Origin: Parcubacteria group bacterium
GTDB taxonomy: Bacteria > Patescibacteriota > Minisyncoccia > UBA6257
DNA: 64,000 nucleotides
NCBI GenBank assembly: GCA_012798235.1
Contig: JAAZNP010000004.1
Location: 3,725 to 67,724, forward strand
Direction: 5' to 3'
Of the stretch, positions 22,738 to 31,518 are shown piece after piece. Every line of letters starts with the position of its first letter. Position 1 is the stretch's first letter. The translations under genes and the position numbers were made by a program. The notes below the pieces were generated by a model. The model was not told the origin of the DNA. It did no database searches and was given only the letters and a program-made list of their open reading frames with translations.

Positions 22738-23130
22738 ATGGCAGAAAAAAAGAAATCTTTAAAAATTAATAATAATGCTTCTTGGCCCTCCTCAGTTGAA
22801 GAAGGGGAATTAGCTATTGATTTATACGAAACTAAAGATAGTTTAGTGCTCCAAGCAGTTATTGGCGGAATGAAAGCTGATGACTTAGATATTTCTATCA
22901 CTAATGATATGATTACTATTCGGGGCGAAAGGCAAAGAGAAGAAAGTGGTCAGATTGATAAATTTTATTACGACGAATGTTTTTGGGGAGCTTTTTCTCG
23001 CTCTTTAGTTTTACCGCAAGAAGTAGATGCTGATAAAGCCAAAGCCACCATTAAAAACGGCCTCCTCACAATAGTTTTGCCTAAATTAGAAAAGACCAAA
23101 AAGAAAACTCTGCAAATTGAAGAAAAATAA
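22738..23130 (+). CDS. Small heat-shock protein, Hsp20/alpha-crystallin family
   Basis: A 130-residue holdase chaperone. The alpha-crystallin domain spans about residues 25-120 with the features DLYETKDSLVLQAVIGGMKADDLDI, then ITIRGERQ, then the C-terminal signature AKATIKNGLLTIVLPK (quoted in short parts). The N-terminal arm is short. It sits 5 nt after the PrsW-like gene and 7 nt before tRNA-Leu. No CIRCE or other heat-shock operator is visible. Confidence 0.93.
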   Translation: MAEKKKSLKINNNASWPSSVEEGELAIDLYETKDSLVLQAVIGGMKADDLDISITNDMITIRGERQREESGQIDKFYYDECFWGAFSRSLVLPQEVDADKAKATIKNGLLTIVLPKLEKTKKKTLQIEEK

Positions 23131-23137
23131 GAGAGGG

Positions 23138-23219
23138 GCCGATGTGGTGAAATTGGTAAACACGCGAGGTTTAGGACCTCGTGCCGCAAGGCTTGAAGGT
23201 TCGAGTCCTTCCATCGGCA
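23138..23219 (+). tRNA. tRNA-Leu(TAG)
   Basis: An 82-nt type II tRNA with variable arm. Loop TTTAGGA is closed by CGAGG/CCTCG, anticodon TAG. Acceptor GCCGATG/CATCGGC, discriminator A, no encoded CCA. Confidence 0.93.
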
Positions 23220-23246
23220 CGTTAACTTTGACAGTATAGATTATAA

Positions 23247-23279
23247 TAAAAAACTCTCTCTTAAATAAGAGAGAGTTTT
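23247..23279. terminator. Bidirectional intrinsic terminator
   Basis: AAAACTCTCTCTT pairs with AAGAGAGAGTTTT around a short AT loop. It separates the plus-strand valS-to-tRNA-Leu unit from the convergent pilin-like operon. Confidence 0.9.
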
Positions 23280-23297
23280 AAGTTAGAGAAAGTATTT

Positions 23298-23651
23298 TTA
23301 GAAGAATTTGCATTGCGCCCCCTTACCAAATAAGACACAGATCAAGTACACCAATCCTCGAGCTAATAAAGCAATGCCAACGCCAATTAAAGCATAAATG
23401 AGCATATTTAATGCACTCTTTACTTTTTCTTCATTGCCAGCAGAAGTTACATAAGTAAAACCAGCAGCAATCAGCATAATTACAGCAATTAAAAGCACGA
23501 TACCAAAAAACCAATTGGTAATAGTTTTAATAACACCATTTGTTCCCCAAGGATCGATTTCAATCCAAGGCGCTTCCGGCGGTTGGGCTAAGGCTAATAG
23601 TGCTCCAGAAAGAAGCGTAATTAATGAAATAGTTAAAATTAGTTTTTTCAT
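23298..23651 (-). CDS. VirB2/TrbC-like pilin paralog 4
   Basis: A 117-residue protein. The signal peptide (MKKLILTISLITLLSGALLALA) is followed by two membrane helices (about 44-68 and 80-104) separated by AGFTYVTSAGNEEKVKSA. That arrangement and the (S/T)AGNEEKVK loop match type IV secretion pilins of the TrbC/VirB2 type common in Patescibacteria. The last residues hold only two cysteines, so this is the simplest of the four paralogs. It is last in a long minus-strand run. Whether a secretion machine is assembled cannot be decided here: no VirB4 or other T4SS ATPase is in the window. Confidence 0.8.
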   Translation of the reverse strand: MKKLILTISLITLLSGALLALAQPPEAPWIEIDPWGTNGVIKTITNWFFGIVLLIAVIMLIAAGFTYVTSAGNEEKVKSALNMLIYALIGVGIALLARGLVYLICVLFGKGAQCKFF

Positions 23652-23742
23652 AATGATAATTTTATTTTAAGCTATCGACCTTATTGACTCTTTATTAATT
23701 ATATAGATTTAATCAGTAAAAAGTCAAATTATTTTAGTTATT

Positions 23743-24303
23743 TTAAACAAAATTAAAATATTTAGTTCCGCCACCTCCACCAGCGCCGCAGCATAATTCT
23801 CTACAAGTTATAGATAAAGAATCGCACCAATCTTCTAAAGACGGAGAACCGCTAGTGCAATCGCAAATTTTACTCAAATTAGGTATATTTTCTTGTGCTT
23901 GCTCGACAATGACATCGACGATATTTTGATTTGCTTCATTATAATTATAAGAAGAGGTGCTGGTAGTTTTTCCTTGAAGAAAATTTTGAACAAACGTCGG
24001 GATACCTCGAGCTAATAAAGCGATAGCCACACCAATTAAAGCAAAAATAATAGTTTTGGAAGCAATTCTAATTTTATCTTCATTTCCACCGGCAGTAATA
24101 TAAGTAAAACCAGCATAAATAAGCATAATGACAGCTATAGTCAAAGCAATGCCAAAAAACCAATTTAAGGCATTTTCTAAAATAGTCCAAATACTAATAT
24201 TACTCGTATCGGGAATTTTAGGCATAGTTGCTGGAGGCGCTGCCCAAGTCACAGGAAAAGAAATAAAGAGAAAAATAAAGATCAAGAAAATAATTTGTTT
24301 CAT
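23743..24303 (-). CDS. VirB2/TrbC-like pilin paralog 3 with Cys-rich tail
   Basis: A 186-residue protein. Signal peptide, then the conserved pilin core with NWFFGIALTIAVIMLIYAG, then TAGGNEDKIR and a second helix. A tail of about 75 residues follows the second helix. It ends in a cluster of cysteines (CDCTSGSPSLEDWCDSLS, then CRELCCGAGGGGG). The core is closely related to the 117- and 159-residue neighbours. The tail is likely extracytoplasmic and disulfide-bonded. 18 nt separate it from the upstream paralog. Confidence 0.8.
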   Translation of the reverse strand: MKQIIFLIFIFLFISFPVTWAAPPATMPKIPDTSNISIWTILENALNWFFGIALTIAVIMLIYAGFTYITAGGNEDKIRIASKTIIFALIGVAIALLARGIPTFVQNFLQGKTTSTSSYNYNEANQNIVDVIVEQAQENIPNLSKICDCTSGSPSLEDWCDSLSITCRELCCGAGGGGGTKYFNFV

Positions 24304-24321
24304 AATATTAACATTAATAAT

Positions 24322-24801
24322 TTATGGGGAAATACATTGACCTCCGCAGCAAACTAAACCATTATCACATGGGCCAAGAATTTGGTCAGAGCACTCCGAT
24401 TCACTACAACAATTGCCACCGCTATTAGCGCATGTCTCAGAATTACTGGTATTCTTATTAATTCCTAAAAATTCTTTGATTAAAGCCGGGACTGCTCGGG
24501 CAATTAAAACAATGGCAAAACCAATAATTGCCCAAATCAATACCTTTTGCGCGGTTTTCACTTTTTCTTCATTGCCGCCAGCAGTAATATACAAAAATCC
24601 AGCATAAACAATAATAATAGGAGTGACAACAATAGCGACTCCAATTAAGAAATTAGTAATTTTTTCAATTAAGGTATAAATATCAGACGTTTCGCCTAAA
24701 GGATTAGGGATGGTTATTTCAGTGGTTTTATCTTCAGCAAAAGTTATTGCAGTTAAACTAATGAGAAATATTAAAACCAAGATAAATATTTTTTGTTTCA
24801 T
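24322..24801 (-). CDS. VirB2/TrbC-like pilin paralog 2 with Cys-rich tail
   Basis: A 159-residue protein. Signal peptide (MKQKIFILVLIFLISLTAITFA), two core helices around AGFLYITAGGNEEKVKTAQK, and a tail of about 45 residues. The tail holds eight or so cysteines in CxxSGGNCC, ECSDQ and LVCCGGQC patterns. The CC near the C-terminus resembles the Cys modules of the 703-residue secreted protein at 37464. Its function is inferred only from the core. Confidence 0.8.
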   Translation of the reverse strand: MKQKIFILVLIFLISLTAITFAEDKTTEITIPNPLGETSDIYTLIEKITNFLIGVAIVVTPIIIVYAGFLYITAGGNEEKVKTAQKVLIWAIIGFAIVLIARAVPALIKEFLGINKNTSNSETCANSGGNCCSESECSDQILGPCDNGLVCCGGQCISP

Positions 24802-24851
24802 AGATTTTTATTTTATTATTAGGCTCAATATTAAAAATTTATTATACTAAG

Positions 24852-25724
24852 TTATTTACATGCATTTGGGTCGCTAGGATCGCATTCATTGGGGCAAGGT
24901 GGACATAAATGGTTATTACCCGTGGCACAGTAAGTTTCGAATTGTTTGGTGTTACAGTTTTTAACCGTTCTACACACAGTATAATTTTCACAATAAACCA
25001 TGAGTTGTCCGCCTTCACACGGTCCGCCCTGGTTTGGGGGTTCTGGATTTTTAGGTTCTGCTATAATCTTTGAAGGATCTGCTGGAACACAGCAAATAGT
25101 ACCCTCGGGGCAATGTGTAATATTGGGATCAGTTAGAACCACTGTGGCAGCATCACAATTAGGATTCCAATTTAACCAACCTTCCATTTTTTCTACACAA
25201 GCATAACCCGTCATATCACCGCACCAATTTTCTGAAGAACCACCATTGTAGTTACCTCCACCATTATAGTTACCACCACCATTATAGTTACCACCATCAA
25301 TATTGTTACCACCATTACTATAACTTATCTTTTTTTCTTCACATTTTAATTGCCACCAAGTGCCAGTATAATCAGAACCACCAATCTGAGCCACTAGCCA
25401 AAAAACAGTATTTACAATTAACCACGAGCAAAGAATAATCGCTAAGCCAATTAAGGCACTAGCCAAACCTTTTTGACCAGCTTGAATATTAGCTTCATTG
25501 CCGCCAGAAAAAATCCAACGAAAGCCACCAACAATAGCAAAGATCACGACAATCGTAAAAGCCAGAGTTAAGGCATAATGCAAAACATTTTCAAATAAAA
25601 CTAATAAATCACAGGTAGTACAGGGATCTTCATCAGGGCCACCACAAGATACTAATCCTTTCGCCCCAGTTGTGAACGGAAGCAAGAAAATGAACAAGAA
25701 AAAAATTACAATTAATTTTTTCAT
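24852..25724 (-). CDS. VirB2/TrbC-like pilin paralog 1, long Cys-rich and Gly/Asn repeat extension
   Basis: A 290-residue protein from the ATG at 25724. The start is chosen because it forms an ATGA overlap with the upstream stop and begins a clean signal peptide (MKKLIVIFFLFIFLLPFTTGA). The pilin-type core shows GGFRWIFSGGNEANIQAGQK between two helices. A Gly/Asn stretch (GGNYNGG repeated three times) then links to a Cys-rich region with GYACVEK and TICCVPADP, and a final CPPCPNECD tail. The nucleotide repeat (25251-25300 region) is made of 15-bp units. It is the first of four adjacent paralogs and is translationally coupled to the solute-binding protein gene. Confidence 0.78.
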   Translation of the reverse strand: MKKLIVIFFLFIFLLPFTTGAKGLVSCGGPDEDPCTTCDLLVLFENVLHYALTLAFTIVVIFAIVGGFRWIFSGGNEANIQAGQKGLASALIGLAIILCSWLIVNTVFWLVAQIGGSDYTGTWWQLKCEEKKISYSNGGNNIDGGNYNGGGNYNGGGNYNGGSSENWCGDMTGYACVEKMEGWLNWNPNCDAATVVLTDPNITHCPEGTICCVPADPSKIIAEPKNPEPPNQGGPCEGGQLMVYCENYTVCRTVKNCNTKQFETYCATGNNHLCPPCPNECDPSDPNACK

Positions 25725-27028
25725 TGATTTTTTGTTTGTTGATACCAATTTAATTCAATACTTTTGGCTGCATTAATAGCAGCTTCTTTGGCTTTTATAT
25801 TACCAAGAATTACATCATTCACCATTTTACTAAAAATATTATCAATTTGATGATTATCAAATTGATACCAACTGCGGCTGGTTAAAATTTGACTAGCAAA
25901 AATACCAACTTGGGGATCGTTCATGGCTTGAGTGACTAGATCTAATCTAGCAGGAGGATTTTTGGTTTGAGCAAAATAATATTGAGCAATCCCTTTACTG
26001 GCTAAAAATTTAAGAAATTGCCAAGCTTGCTGTTGATGAGAAGAACGATTAAAGATAACGGCATTCATTGTTTTACCAAAATTTACTTGAGGAATTTCTC
26101 CGGAAATAAAAGGGAAAACAGTGACACCATATCTTAAATCAGGAGCGTAAGATTTAATTATTTGCCTTGCTTGACTATAACCAATCATCATTACTGTTTT
26201 TCCTTGAGAAAAAGCAATAATAGAGTTAGGAAAACTATTGCCCCAGGTGTAATAAGGAGATTTTATTTGAGCAAATTGGGAGTATTCATTTAAGGCTTCT
26301 TCGCCATAGAGTACAGAAGTAGTAGGTATTGGCTCATCAAAAAGCACTTCCTTCTCATTTTTATTAACCATTTTACATCCCAATTGCATCATAATTTCTG
26401 ATAAAATATCATTACCCCACGTGATGTTATCGTAGGTTCCTAAAGCAATAGCCGCTCGCGTTATTTGGCCCGTGGCATTAGTTTTTCTGAGTTTGGGAAC
26501 TAATTTTAAAATTTCATACCAATTATCAGGTGGCAAAGGAATTTTATAATAATCAAAAATATCCTTATTGTAATATAAAGCTAAAGTGTCAATGGATAAA
26601 GGAATACCTAAGAGGGAATTATTATCAATTAATTCATTTTGAACAATTTGAGGATAAGTTTCTTGGATTGAACGCAGATTATAATCTTTATCTTTAGTTA
26701 AATCTAAAGCTGCTATTTTATCCTGGTAACGCGGTAACCAAGAACCAGGAATAATAAAGATATCCGGACCTTGGTTTTTAGCAAAAGCTGCTAATAATTC
26801 ATTTTCATAACTGCCGGCTTCTTTTTGCGTGTATTTAATTTGGATGTTTTTATATTGTTGTCGATAAGAATTGATAATGCTATCGAAAACTTGGGGGCTA
26901 TCATTAACGCCCCAAATTTCTAAAGTAATTACTTGGCGCGATGGCCTTTTAAGAATAGTGCTTAAAATGAAGAAAAGAATAATGAAGCCTAAAACCGAAA
27001 AGAGAATTATTTTTTGACGTGAAGACAT
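25721..27028 (-). CDS. Extracellular solute-binding protein, family 1 type
   Basis: A 435-residue protein. An uncleaved or lipid-free N-terminal membrane helix (about residues 7-26) is followed by a periplasmic-binding-protein fold similar to sugar-binding components of ABC importers. Hallmarks are ITLEIWGVNDSP, QGPDIFIIPGSWLP, GIPLSIDTLALYYNKDIF and AFSQGKTVMMIGYS. No importer permease or ATPase lies nearby. The next ABC system (31-32 kb) is an ABC-2 exporter. The stop codon overlaps the start of a pilin-like gene (ATGA). The ligand is unknown; a cell-surface capture or sensing role is possible. Confidence 0.87.
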   Translation of the reverse strand: MSSRQKIILFSVLGFIILFFILSTILKRPSRQVITLEIWGVNDSPQVFDSIINSYRQQYKNIQIKYTQKEAGSYENELLAAFAKNQGPDIFIIPGSWLPRYQDKIAALDLTKDKDYNLRSIQETYPQIVQNELIDNNSLLGIPLSIDTLALYYNKDIFDYYKIPLPPDNWYEILKLVPKLRKTNATGQITRAAIALGTYDNITWGNDILSEIMMQLGCKMVNKNEKEVLFDEPIPTTSVLYGEEALNEYSQFAQIKSPYYTWGNSFPNSIIAFSQGKTVMMIGYSQARQIIKSYAPDLRYGVTVFPFISGEIPQVNFGKTMNAVIFNRSSHQQQAWQFLKFLASKGIAQYYFAQTKNPPARLDLVTQAMNDPQVGIFASQILTSRSWYQFDNHQIDNIFSKMVNDVILGNIKAKEAAINAAKSIELNWYQQTKNQ

Positions 27029-27032
27029 ATTT

Positions 27033-27572
27033 TTAATTTTTTATTAGTTTCATTAAAAAGCCATAATGAGTAATTCCTAAAGCTAGCTCTCGTTCTACTG
27101 TAAAACCATATTTTTCTAACAACTCCAAAGCATCTTGTTTATTAAGTGGGAAAAGAAAATTTCTATTAGGTAATTTTTCTGGCTCCCATTCAATCAAAAC
27201 CAATAACCCTTCTGGTTTTAAAATTCTTTTTGCTTCAGCAATAATTATTTCTTTTTTGTCAATTTCAAAAAGGATATTAGCAATAAAAACTAAATCACAA
27301 GAATTATCAGGCAAACCGCTACCTTCCTCTTGCTCTAAATTAGCCCATTTAGTTTCAATAATATTATTTAAACCCTCAAGTTTAGCTCGAAAAGATAATG
27401 CTTCTAACGAAGGTTTCCAGATATCTAAAGCAATAATTTTCCCTGAAGGTTTTAATCTTTTTGCCATTTCCAAAGAAAAATATCCATTGCCGCAACCAAA
27501 ATCAGCAATAACCATGCCTTCTTTGAGAGGTAATAAATTCGTAATATCTGGAGGATTAAGAAAGGGCGCCAT
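27033..27572 (-). CDS. SAM-dependent methyltransferase (Rossmann class I)
   Basis: A 179-residue protein. Motif I is ADFGCGNGYFSLEMA (about residues 23-37), motif II the acidic ALDIWKPS, and the post-motif DLVFIANILFEI comes later. KRILKPEGLLVLIEW matches the methyltransferase-11/25 domain. The substrate cannot be predicted; relatives include UbiE-like and arsenite methyltransferase-like enzymes, but no metalloid-binding cysteines are seen. It lies between gyrA (24 nt) and the solute-binding protein gene (4 nt). Confidence 0.88.
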   Translation of the reverse strand: MAPFLNPPDITNLLPLKEGMVIADFGCGNGYFSLEMAKRLKPSGKIIALDIWKPSLEALSFRAKLEGLNNIIETKWANLEQEEGSGLPDNSCDLVFIANILFEIDKKEIIIAEAKRILKPEGLLVLIEWEPEKLPNRNFLFPLNKQDALELLEKYGFTVERELALGITHYGFLMKLIKN

Positions 27573-27596
27573 AATTAAATATATTATAGCAATTTA

Positions 27597-30059
27597 TTAA
27601 ATTAAAGAAAAACCGGCAATTTTATCATCATCAGTTAATTTCATAATTCGCACTCCTTGAGTGGTACGTCTCAAAATAGGAACACTCTTTAACTGCGCTT
27701 TAATGATTTGTGCTTTTTGGGAAATCGCAATAAGGGTTTCTTCATTTTGAGTTAAAGCAGCTTTAATAATAAGTCCAGTTTTGTTGGTAATTTTAGCAGT
27801 TTTAATGCCACTGCCCCCTCTTTTTTGTTGACGATACTCATTCAGTTTTGTTCTTTTGCCAAATCCTTTTTCGCTCATCACTAAAACTTGAGGATTAACT
27901 TTAATAATTTCTGGGGTGATATTAATTAAACTAACTACGCGATCATTGTTTTTTAATTTAATCCCCTTAACGCCACTGGCTGTACGACCCAAGGCTCTAA
28001 TTTCTTTTTCCGAAAAACGGATAGCTTGTCCTTGTTCAGAAATCAAAAGAATTTCATCATTACCCGTCGAAAAAGTTGCGCCAATGACATTATCATTATT
28101 AGTCAGTTTGATAGCCACAATGCCACCCTTGCGAATGTTGTCATATTCTTTCAGGGCTGTTTTTTTAATTAATCCTTGCTGGGTAGCTAAAATTAAAAAA
28201 CGATAATTAGTTTCTTTGAGATGAGGTGGCAAATTAAGTAAAACAATTACTTTTTCCTGCTCTCTCAAATTCAAATAATTTTGAATCAATTTACCCCTAC
28301 TAGTGCGTGATCCTTCAGCAATTTCAAAAGCCGGAATTTGGAAAAGATACCCTTTATTGGTAAAGAACAGAATTTTATCACGATTGTCAGCAGCTAAAAG
28401 ATGGCTAATAGCATCTTCCTCGTTTTTCGTTTCATAGCCAATAACTCCCTTGCCGCCTCTTTTCTGGGCCTTAAGCGTTTCCGGAGACATTCTTTTAATA
28501 TAGCCAGTTTGTGAGAGGGTAATGAGGATATCTTTGGCGGGAATAAGTTCTTCATCTTTGATTTCACCAGGCAAATAGGGTTCAATTTTAGTTTTACGTT
28601 CATCACCGTATTTCTCTTTTAAATAATTAATCTCATCTTTAATTATTTTTAAAATTCTTTTTGGTTGCTTGAGAATTATTTCGTATTCGCTAGCTAATTT
28701 TTGTTTTTCTTTAAGTTCGTCTTCGACTTTTTGTTTCTCTAATTTTGCCAAATTTGATAATTTCATTTCTAGAATGGCATTAGCTTGGATTTCACTAAAT
28801 TTATATTTGGCCATTAATTTTTGCTGGGCGTTATCTCGATTTTCCGAAGATTTAATCAATTTAATAATTTCATCAATATGATTTAGGGCTTGAGCTAATC
28901 CTTCAAGAATATGGATTCTCTCTTTAGCCTTTTTGAGTAAATATTCGGTGCGTCTTTTGATAACTTCTTTACGATGTTCTAAATATTCTTCCAGGATATT
29001 TTTTAAGGATAAAACTTTAGGCTGTAATCCATTTTCGACTAAAGCTAGAATATTCACATGAAAAGCCTTTTCCATCTCAGTATATTTAAAGAGCAGGTTT
29101 AGAATACGATTCGGTAGAGCATTTTGATGGAGATCAATAGCAATACGTAATCCTTCTTTATCAGATTCATCCCTTAAATCTTTAATCCCTTCAATTTTAT
29201 TTTCTTCTACCAAGGCAGCAATTTTAGTAATTAAATCAGCTTTATTCACTTGATAGGGAATTTCAGTAACAATAATTTTTTTATGCTTATTGTCATCAAT
29301 GATTTCTGTTTTAGCGCGACAAATAATAGAACCTTTGCCTGTCGCATAAGCTTCTAAAATACTTTCTTTGCCGTAAATAATACCACCCGTAGGGAAATCA
29401 GGCCCCTTAATAAAGTTCATTAGTTCTTCAGTGGAGGCATCTGGTTTATCAATTAAAAAATTAATGGCATTAGCAATTTCAGTTAAATTATGGGGTGGAA
29501 TATTAGTGGCCATACCCACGGCAATACCCATGGCGCCATTTAAAATCAATTGTGGCAATTTTGCTGGTAAATATTTTGGTTCTTGTCTGGTACCATCATA
29601 GTTAGGCATAAAATCAACAGTTTCTTTGTCTAAATCCTCAAGCATTTCTTGAGCAATATTAGTTAAACGACATTCAGTATAACGCATGGCACCCGGAGGG
29701 TCGCCATCGATAGAACCAAAATTACCTTGACCTTGAATCAAGGGATATCTTAAAGAAAAATCCTGAGCCATTCTGACTAAGGCATCATAAACAGCAATAT
29801 CGCCATGGGGATGGAATTTACCCAACGTTTCTCCGACAACCGTCGCTGATTTTCTCGTTTTACTATTAGCCGTTAAACCTAATTCGTTCATGGCATAGAG
29901 GATTCTTCTTTGCACTGGTTTTAAACCATCGCGAGCATCAGGCAAAGCGCGAGCAATAATCACGGACATTGCATAATCTAAATAAGATTCCCGTAATTCT
30001 TCGGTAATTTCTCGAGGCTCAATATTTTTTTTGAATTCTTCCTTATTAATCTCAGGCAT
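27597..30059 (-). CDS. gyrA: DNA gyrase subunit A
   Basis: Breakage-reunion subunit of the type II topoisomerase that introduces negative supercoils. The catalytic tyrosine is Y127 in AMRYTECRL. The GyrA-box QKRGGKG near residue 535 and six C-terminal blades identify gyrase rather than topoisomerase IV. The 820-residue length is normal. The quinolone-determining segment reads [14 protein letters not shown], with Ile at 88 where the usual residue is Ser or Ala. gyrB is not in the window. It lies inside a long co-directional minus-strand run, 7 nt after the upstream metallo-hydrolase gene. Confidence 0.95.
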   Translation of the reverse strand: MPEINKEEFKKNIEPREITEELRESYLDYAMSVIIARALPDARDGLKPVQRRILYAMNELGLTANSKTRKSATVVGETLGKFHPHGDIAVYDALVRMAQDFSLRYPLIQGQGNFGSIDGDPPGAMRYTECRLTNIAQEMLEDLDKETVDFMPNYDGTRQEPKYLPAKLPQLILNGAMGIAVGMATNIPPHNLTEIANAINFLIDKPDASTEELMNFIKGPDFPTGGIIYGKESILEAYATGKGSIICRAKTEIIDDNKHKKIIVTEIPYQVNKADLITKIAALVEENKIEGIKDLRDESDKEGLRIAIDLHQNALPNRILNLLFKYTEMEKAFHVNILALVENGLQPKVLSLKNILEEYLEHRKEVIKRRTEYLLKKAKERIHILEGLAQALNHIDEIIKLIKSSENRDNAQQKLMAKYKFSEIQANAILEMKLSNLAKLEKQKVEDELKEKQKLASEYEIILKQPKRILKIIKDEINYLKEKYGDERKTKIEPYLPGEIKDEELIPAKDILITLSQTGYIKRMSPETLKAQKRGGKGVIGYETKNEEDAISHLLAADNRDKILFFTNKGYLFQIPAFEIAEGSRTSRGKLIQNYLNLREQEKVIVLLNLPPHLKETNYRFLILATQQGLIKKTALKEYDNIRKGGIVAIKLTNNDNVIGATFSTGNDEILLISEQGQAIRFSEKEIRALGRTASGVKGIKLKNNDRVVSLINITPEIIKVNPQVLVMSEKGFGKRTKLNEYRQQKRGGSGIKTAKITNKTGLIIKAALTQNEETLIAISQKAQIIKAQLKSVPILRRTTQGVRIMKLTDDDKIAGFSLI

Positions 30060-30066
30060 AAAATTA

Positions 30067-30708
30067 TTAGATGCTCGGTTTAAGAATAATTAATTTAGTT
30101 TCTTGAGGAAGTTGAGTTTTACGAATTACTAATTTGTCTAATTTTTCTGCTTTTTTACCAAAAGCTTTAAGAAACTTATCAAGGGGATCTAGTTTTAATT
30201 TTATATTATTTAAACGATAATGCATGGGGATAACAATTTTAGGCTCAATTTGATTAATAATACCGACAGCTTCCTCAGCATCGATGGTATAAATTCCTCC
30301 TACAGGAATAAGTAAGATGTCAATGTCAGATAATTTCTCTAAAGTTTCTTCTTTAAGCATTTTCTCTCCCAAATCACCTAAATGGCAAACAGTTAAATCT
30401 TCGGATTGTATTTTATAAATAGTATTAAACCCGCGATCGTGGCCAGAACGATTATCATGATAGCTAGGCAAACCATCAATAATAATTTCTTCTTTTTCAA
30501 TTTCTCCCGGACCTTCTAACACAAAAGGTTCGCCTAAAATAGCACTTTTATTATTATGGTCTTCGTGTTCGTGGGTAATTAATAAAATATCTGCTTTAAA
30601 ACGACTCGGTTTAATGCCGAGCATTTTTTCGGAAAAGGGATCCAGGGCAATAATTTTTCCTTTAGTTTCAATTTTAAAATAGGAGTGTCCTAGCCATTGA
30701 ATAATCAT
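30067..30708 (-). CDS. Metallo-beta-lactamase-fold hydrolase (UPF0173-like)
   Basis: A 213-residue protein. The metal-binding motif [11 protein letters not shown] (HxHxDH, about residues 44-51) is followed by the downstream ligands in HLGDLGE (about 115) and IPMHYR (about 164). The short size and the opening [11 protein letters not shown] match the UPF0173/YtkL type of predicted metal-dependent hydrolases. The substrate is unknown. It lies between the ABC-2 permease gene and gyrA. Confidence 0.87.
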   Translation of the reverse strand: MIIQWLGHSYFKIETKGKIIALDPFSEKMLGIKPSRFKADILLITHEHEDHNNKSAILGEPFVLEGPGEIEKEEIIIDGLPSYHDNRSGHDRGFNTIYKIQSEDLTVCHLGDLGEKMLKEETLEKLSDIDILLIPVGGIYTIDAEEAVGIINQIEPKIVIPMHYRLNNIKLKLDPLDKFLKAFGKKAEKLDKLVIRKTQLPQETKLIILKPSI

Positions 30709-30717
30709 ATAACTATT

Positions 30718-31518
30718 TTAACACATTTTTCTGAATAATTGGATAGCCAAAACAGTAATCAAGATATCGAAAGAAATAAGTATTCCCAAAGAAGTAATAA
30801 AGTTATTAGTAGTTAATTGACTGATAATTGTTGGTTTTAATGTTTGAGAAAGAACAACCCAGCGTAAACTATTAATGCCGTAAGTTAAAGGGTTGTACTT
30901 AGATAAATTAACCATCCATGCTGGTGAATTATTAATAGGAAAGAAAGCGCCAGAAAGAAATACCATCGGCGCGATAATTAACTGCAAGATGAAAGAGAAA
31001 CTTTCTGTTCTTTTCATACGAGCTGTTAAGCAAATGCCTAAAGAAGCCATACCATAAGCAATAAGAAAGATTATCGCTAGTCCACCGAGAAATAATTTGA
31101 GAGAAAAATTAATGCCTAAATAAGGCGCAGCAAGCAAAAGAAGAAAACCCTCAATTAGGCCAGTAGTTGCTGCGCCTAATATTTTACCCAAAGCAATATG
31201 AGAGCGAGGCACTGGCGAAACGAGAATTTCTTTTAAAAAACCAAATTCCCGGTCCCAAACAATAGACATCGTAGAGCTAAGGGCCATGGTGGTAACACTT
31301 AAACCCAAAATGCCAGGGAAGAAAAATTCGGCAAAATCATACGGTAGGGTTACTAAAGGGAAGATAGTTTTTAATCCTGTGCCAAAGAAGATTAAAAATA
31401 ATATCGGCAAAAAAATAGAAGAGAAAAATTTAATTCGATTGCGAACATACATGAGAATTTCTCGATACCAAAGAATAAAAATTCCTGAAAGTTTATTGAG
31501 ATTTGGTTTTTTTATCAT
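30718..31518 (-). CDS. ABC-2 type transporter permease
   Basis: A 266-residue membrane protein from the ATG at 31518, with six hydrophobic segments typical of ABC-2 (DrrB/YadH-like) permeases. The region VWDREFGFLKEILVSPVPRSHIALGK (quoted in parts: VWDREFGFLKEIL, SPVPRS) is the conserved family segment, and FLSGAFFPINNSP lies in the last loop. An open frame extends upstream to 31605, inside the ATPase gene. The 31518 start gives a 26-bp overlap and a natural N-terminus (MIKKPNLNKLSGIFIL). It forms the exporter with the upstream ATPase. Substrates of such systems are often lipids, polysaccharides or drugs. Confidence 0.87.
   Translation of the reverse strand: MIKKPNLNKLSGIFILWYREILMYVRNRIKFFSSIFLPILFLIFFGTGLKTIFPLVTLPYDFAEFFFPGILGLSVTTMALSSTMSIVWDREFGFLKEILVSPVPRSHIALGKILGAATTGLIEGFLLLLAAPYLGINFSLKLFLGGLAIIFLIAYGMASLGICLTARMKRTESFSFILQLIIAPMVFLSGAFFPINNSPAWMVNLSKYNPLTYGINSLRWVVLSQTLKPTIISQLTTNNFITSLGILISFDILITVLAIQLFRKMC

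Noticed and set aside
25251..25300. Short regular repeats resembling a CRISPR array
   Set aside because: They are 15-bp coding repeats for GGGNYN in a pilin-like protein, without spacers or cas genes. No CRISPR array is seen in the window.
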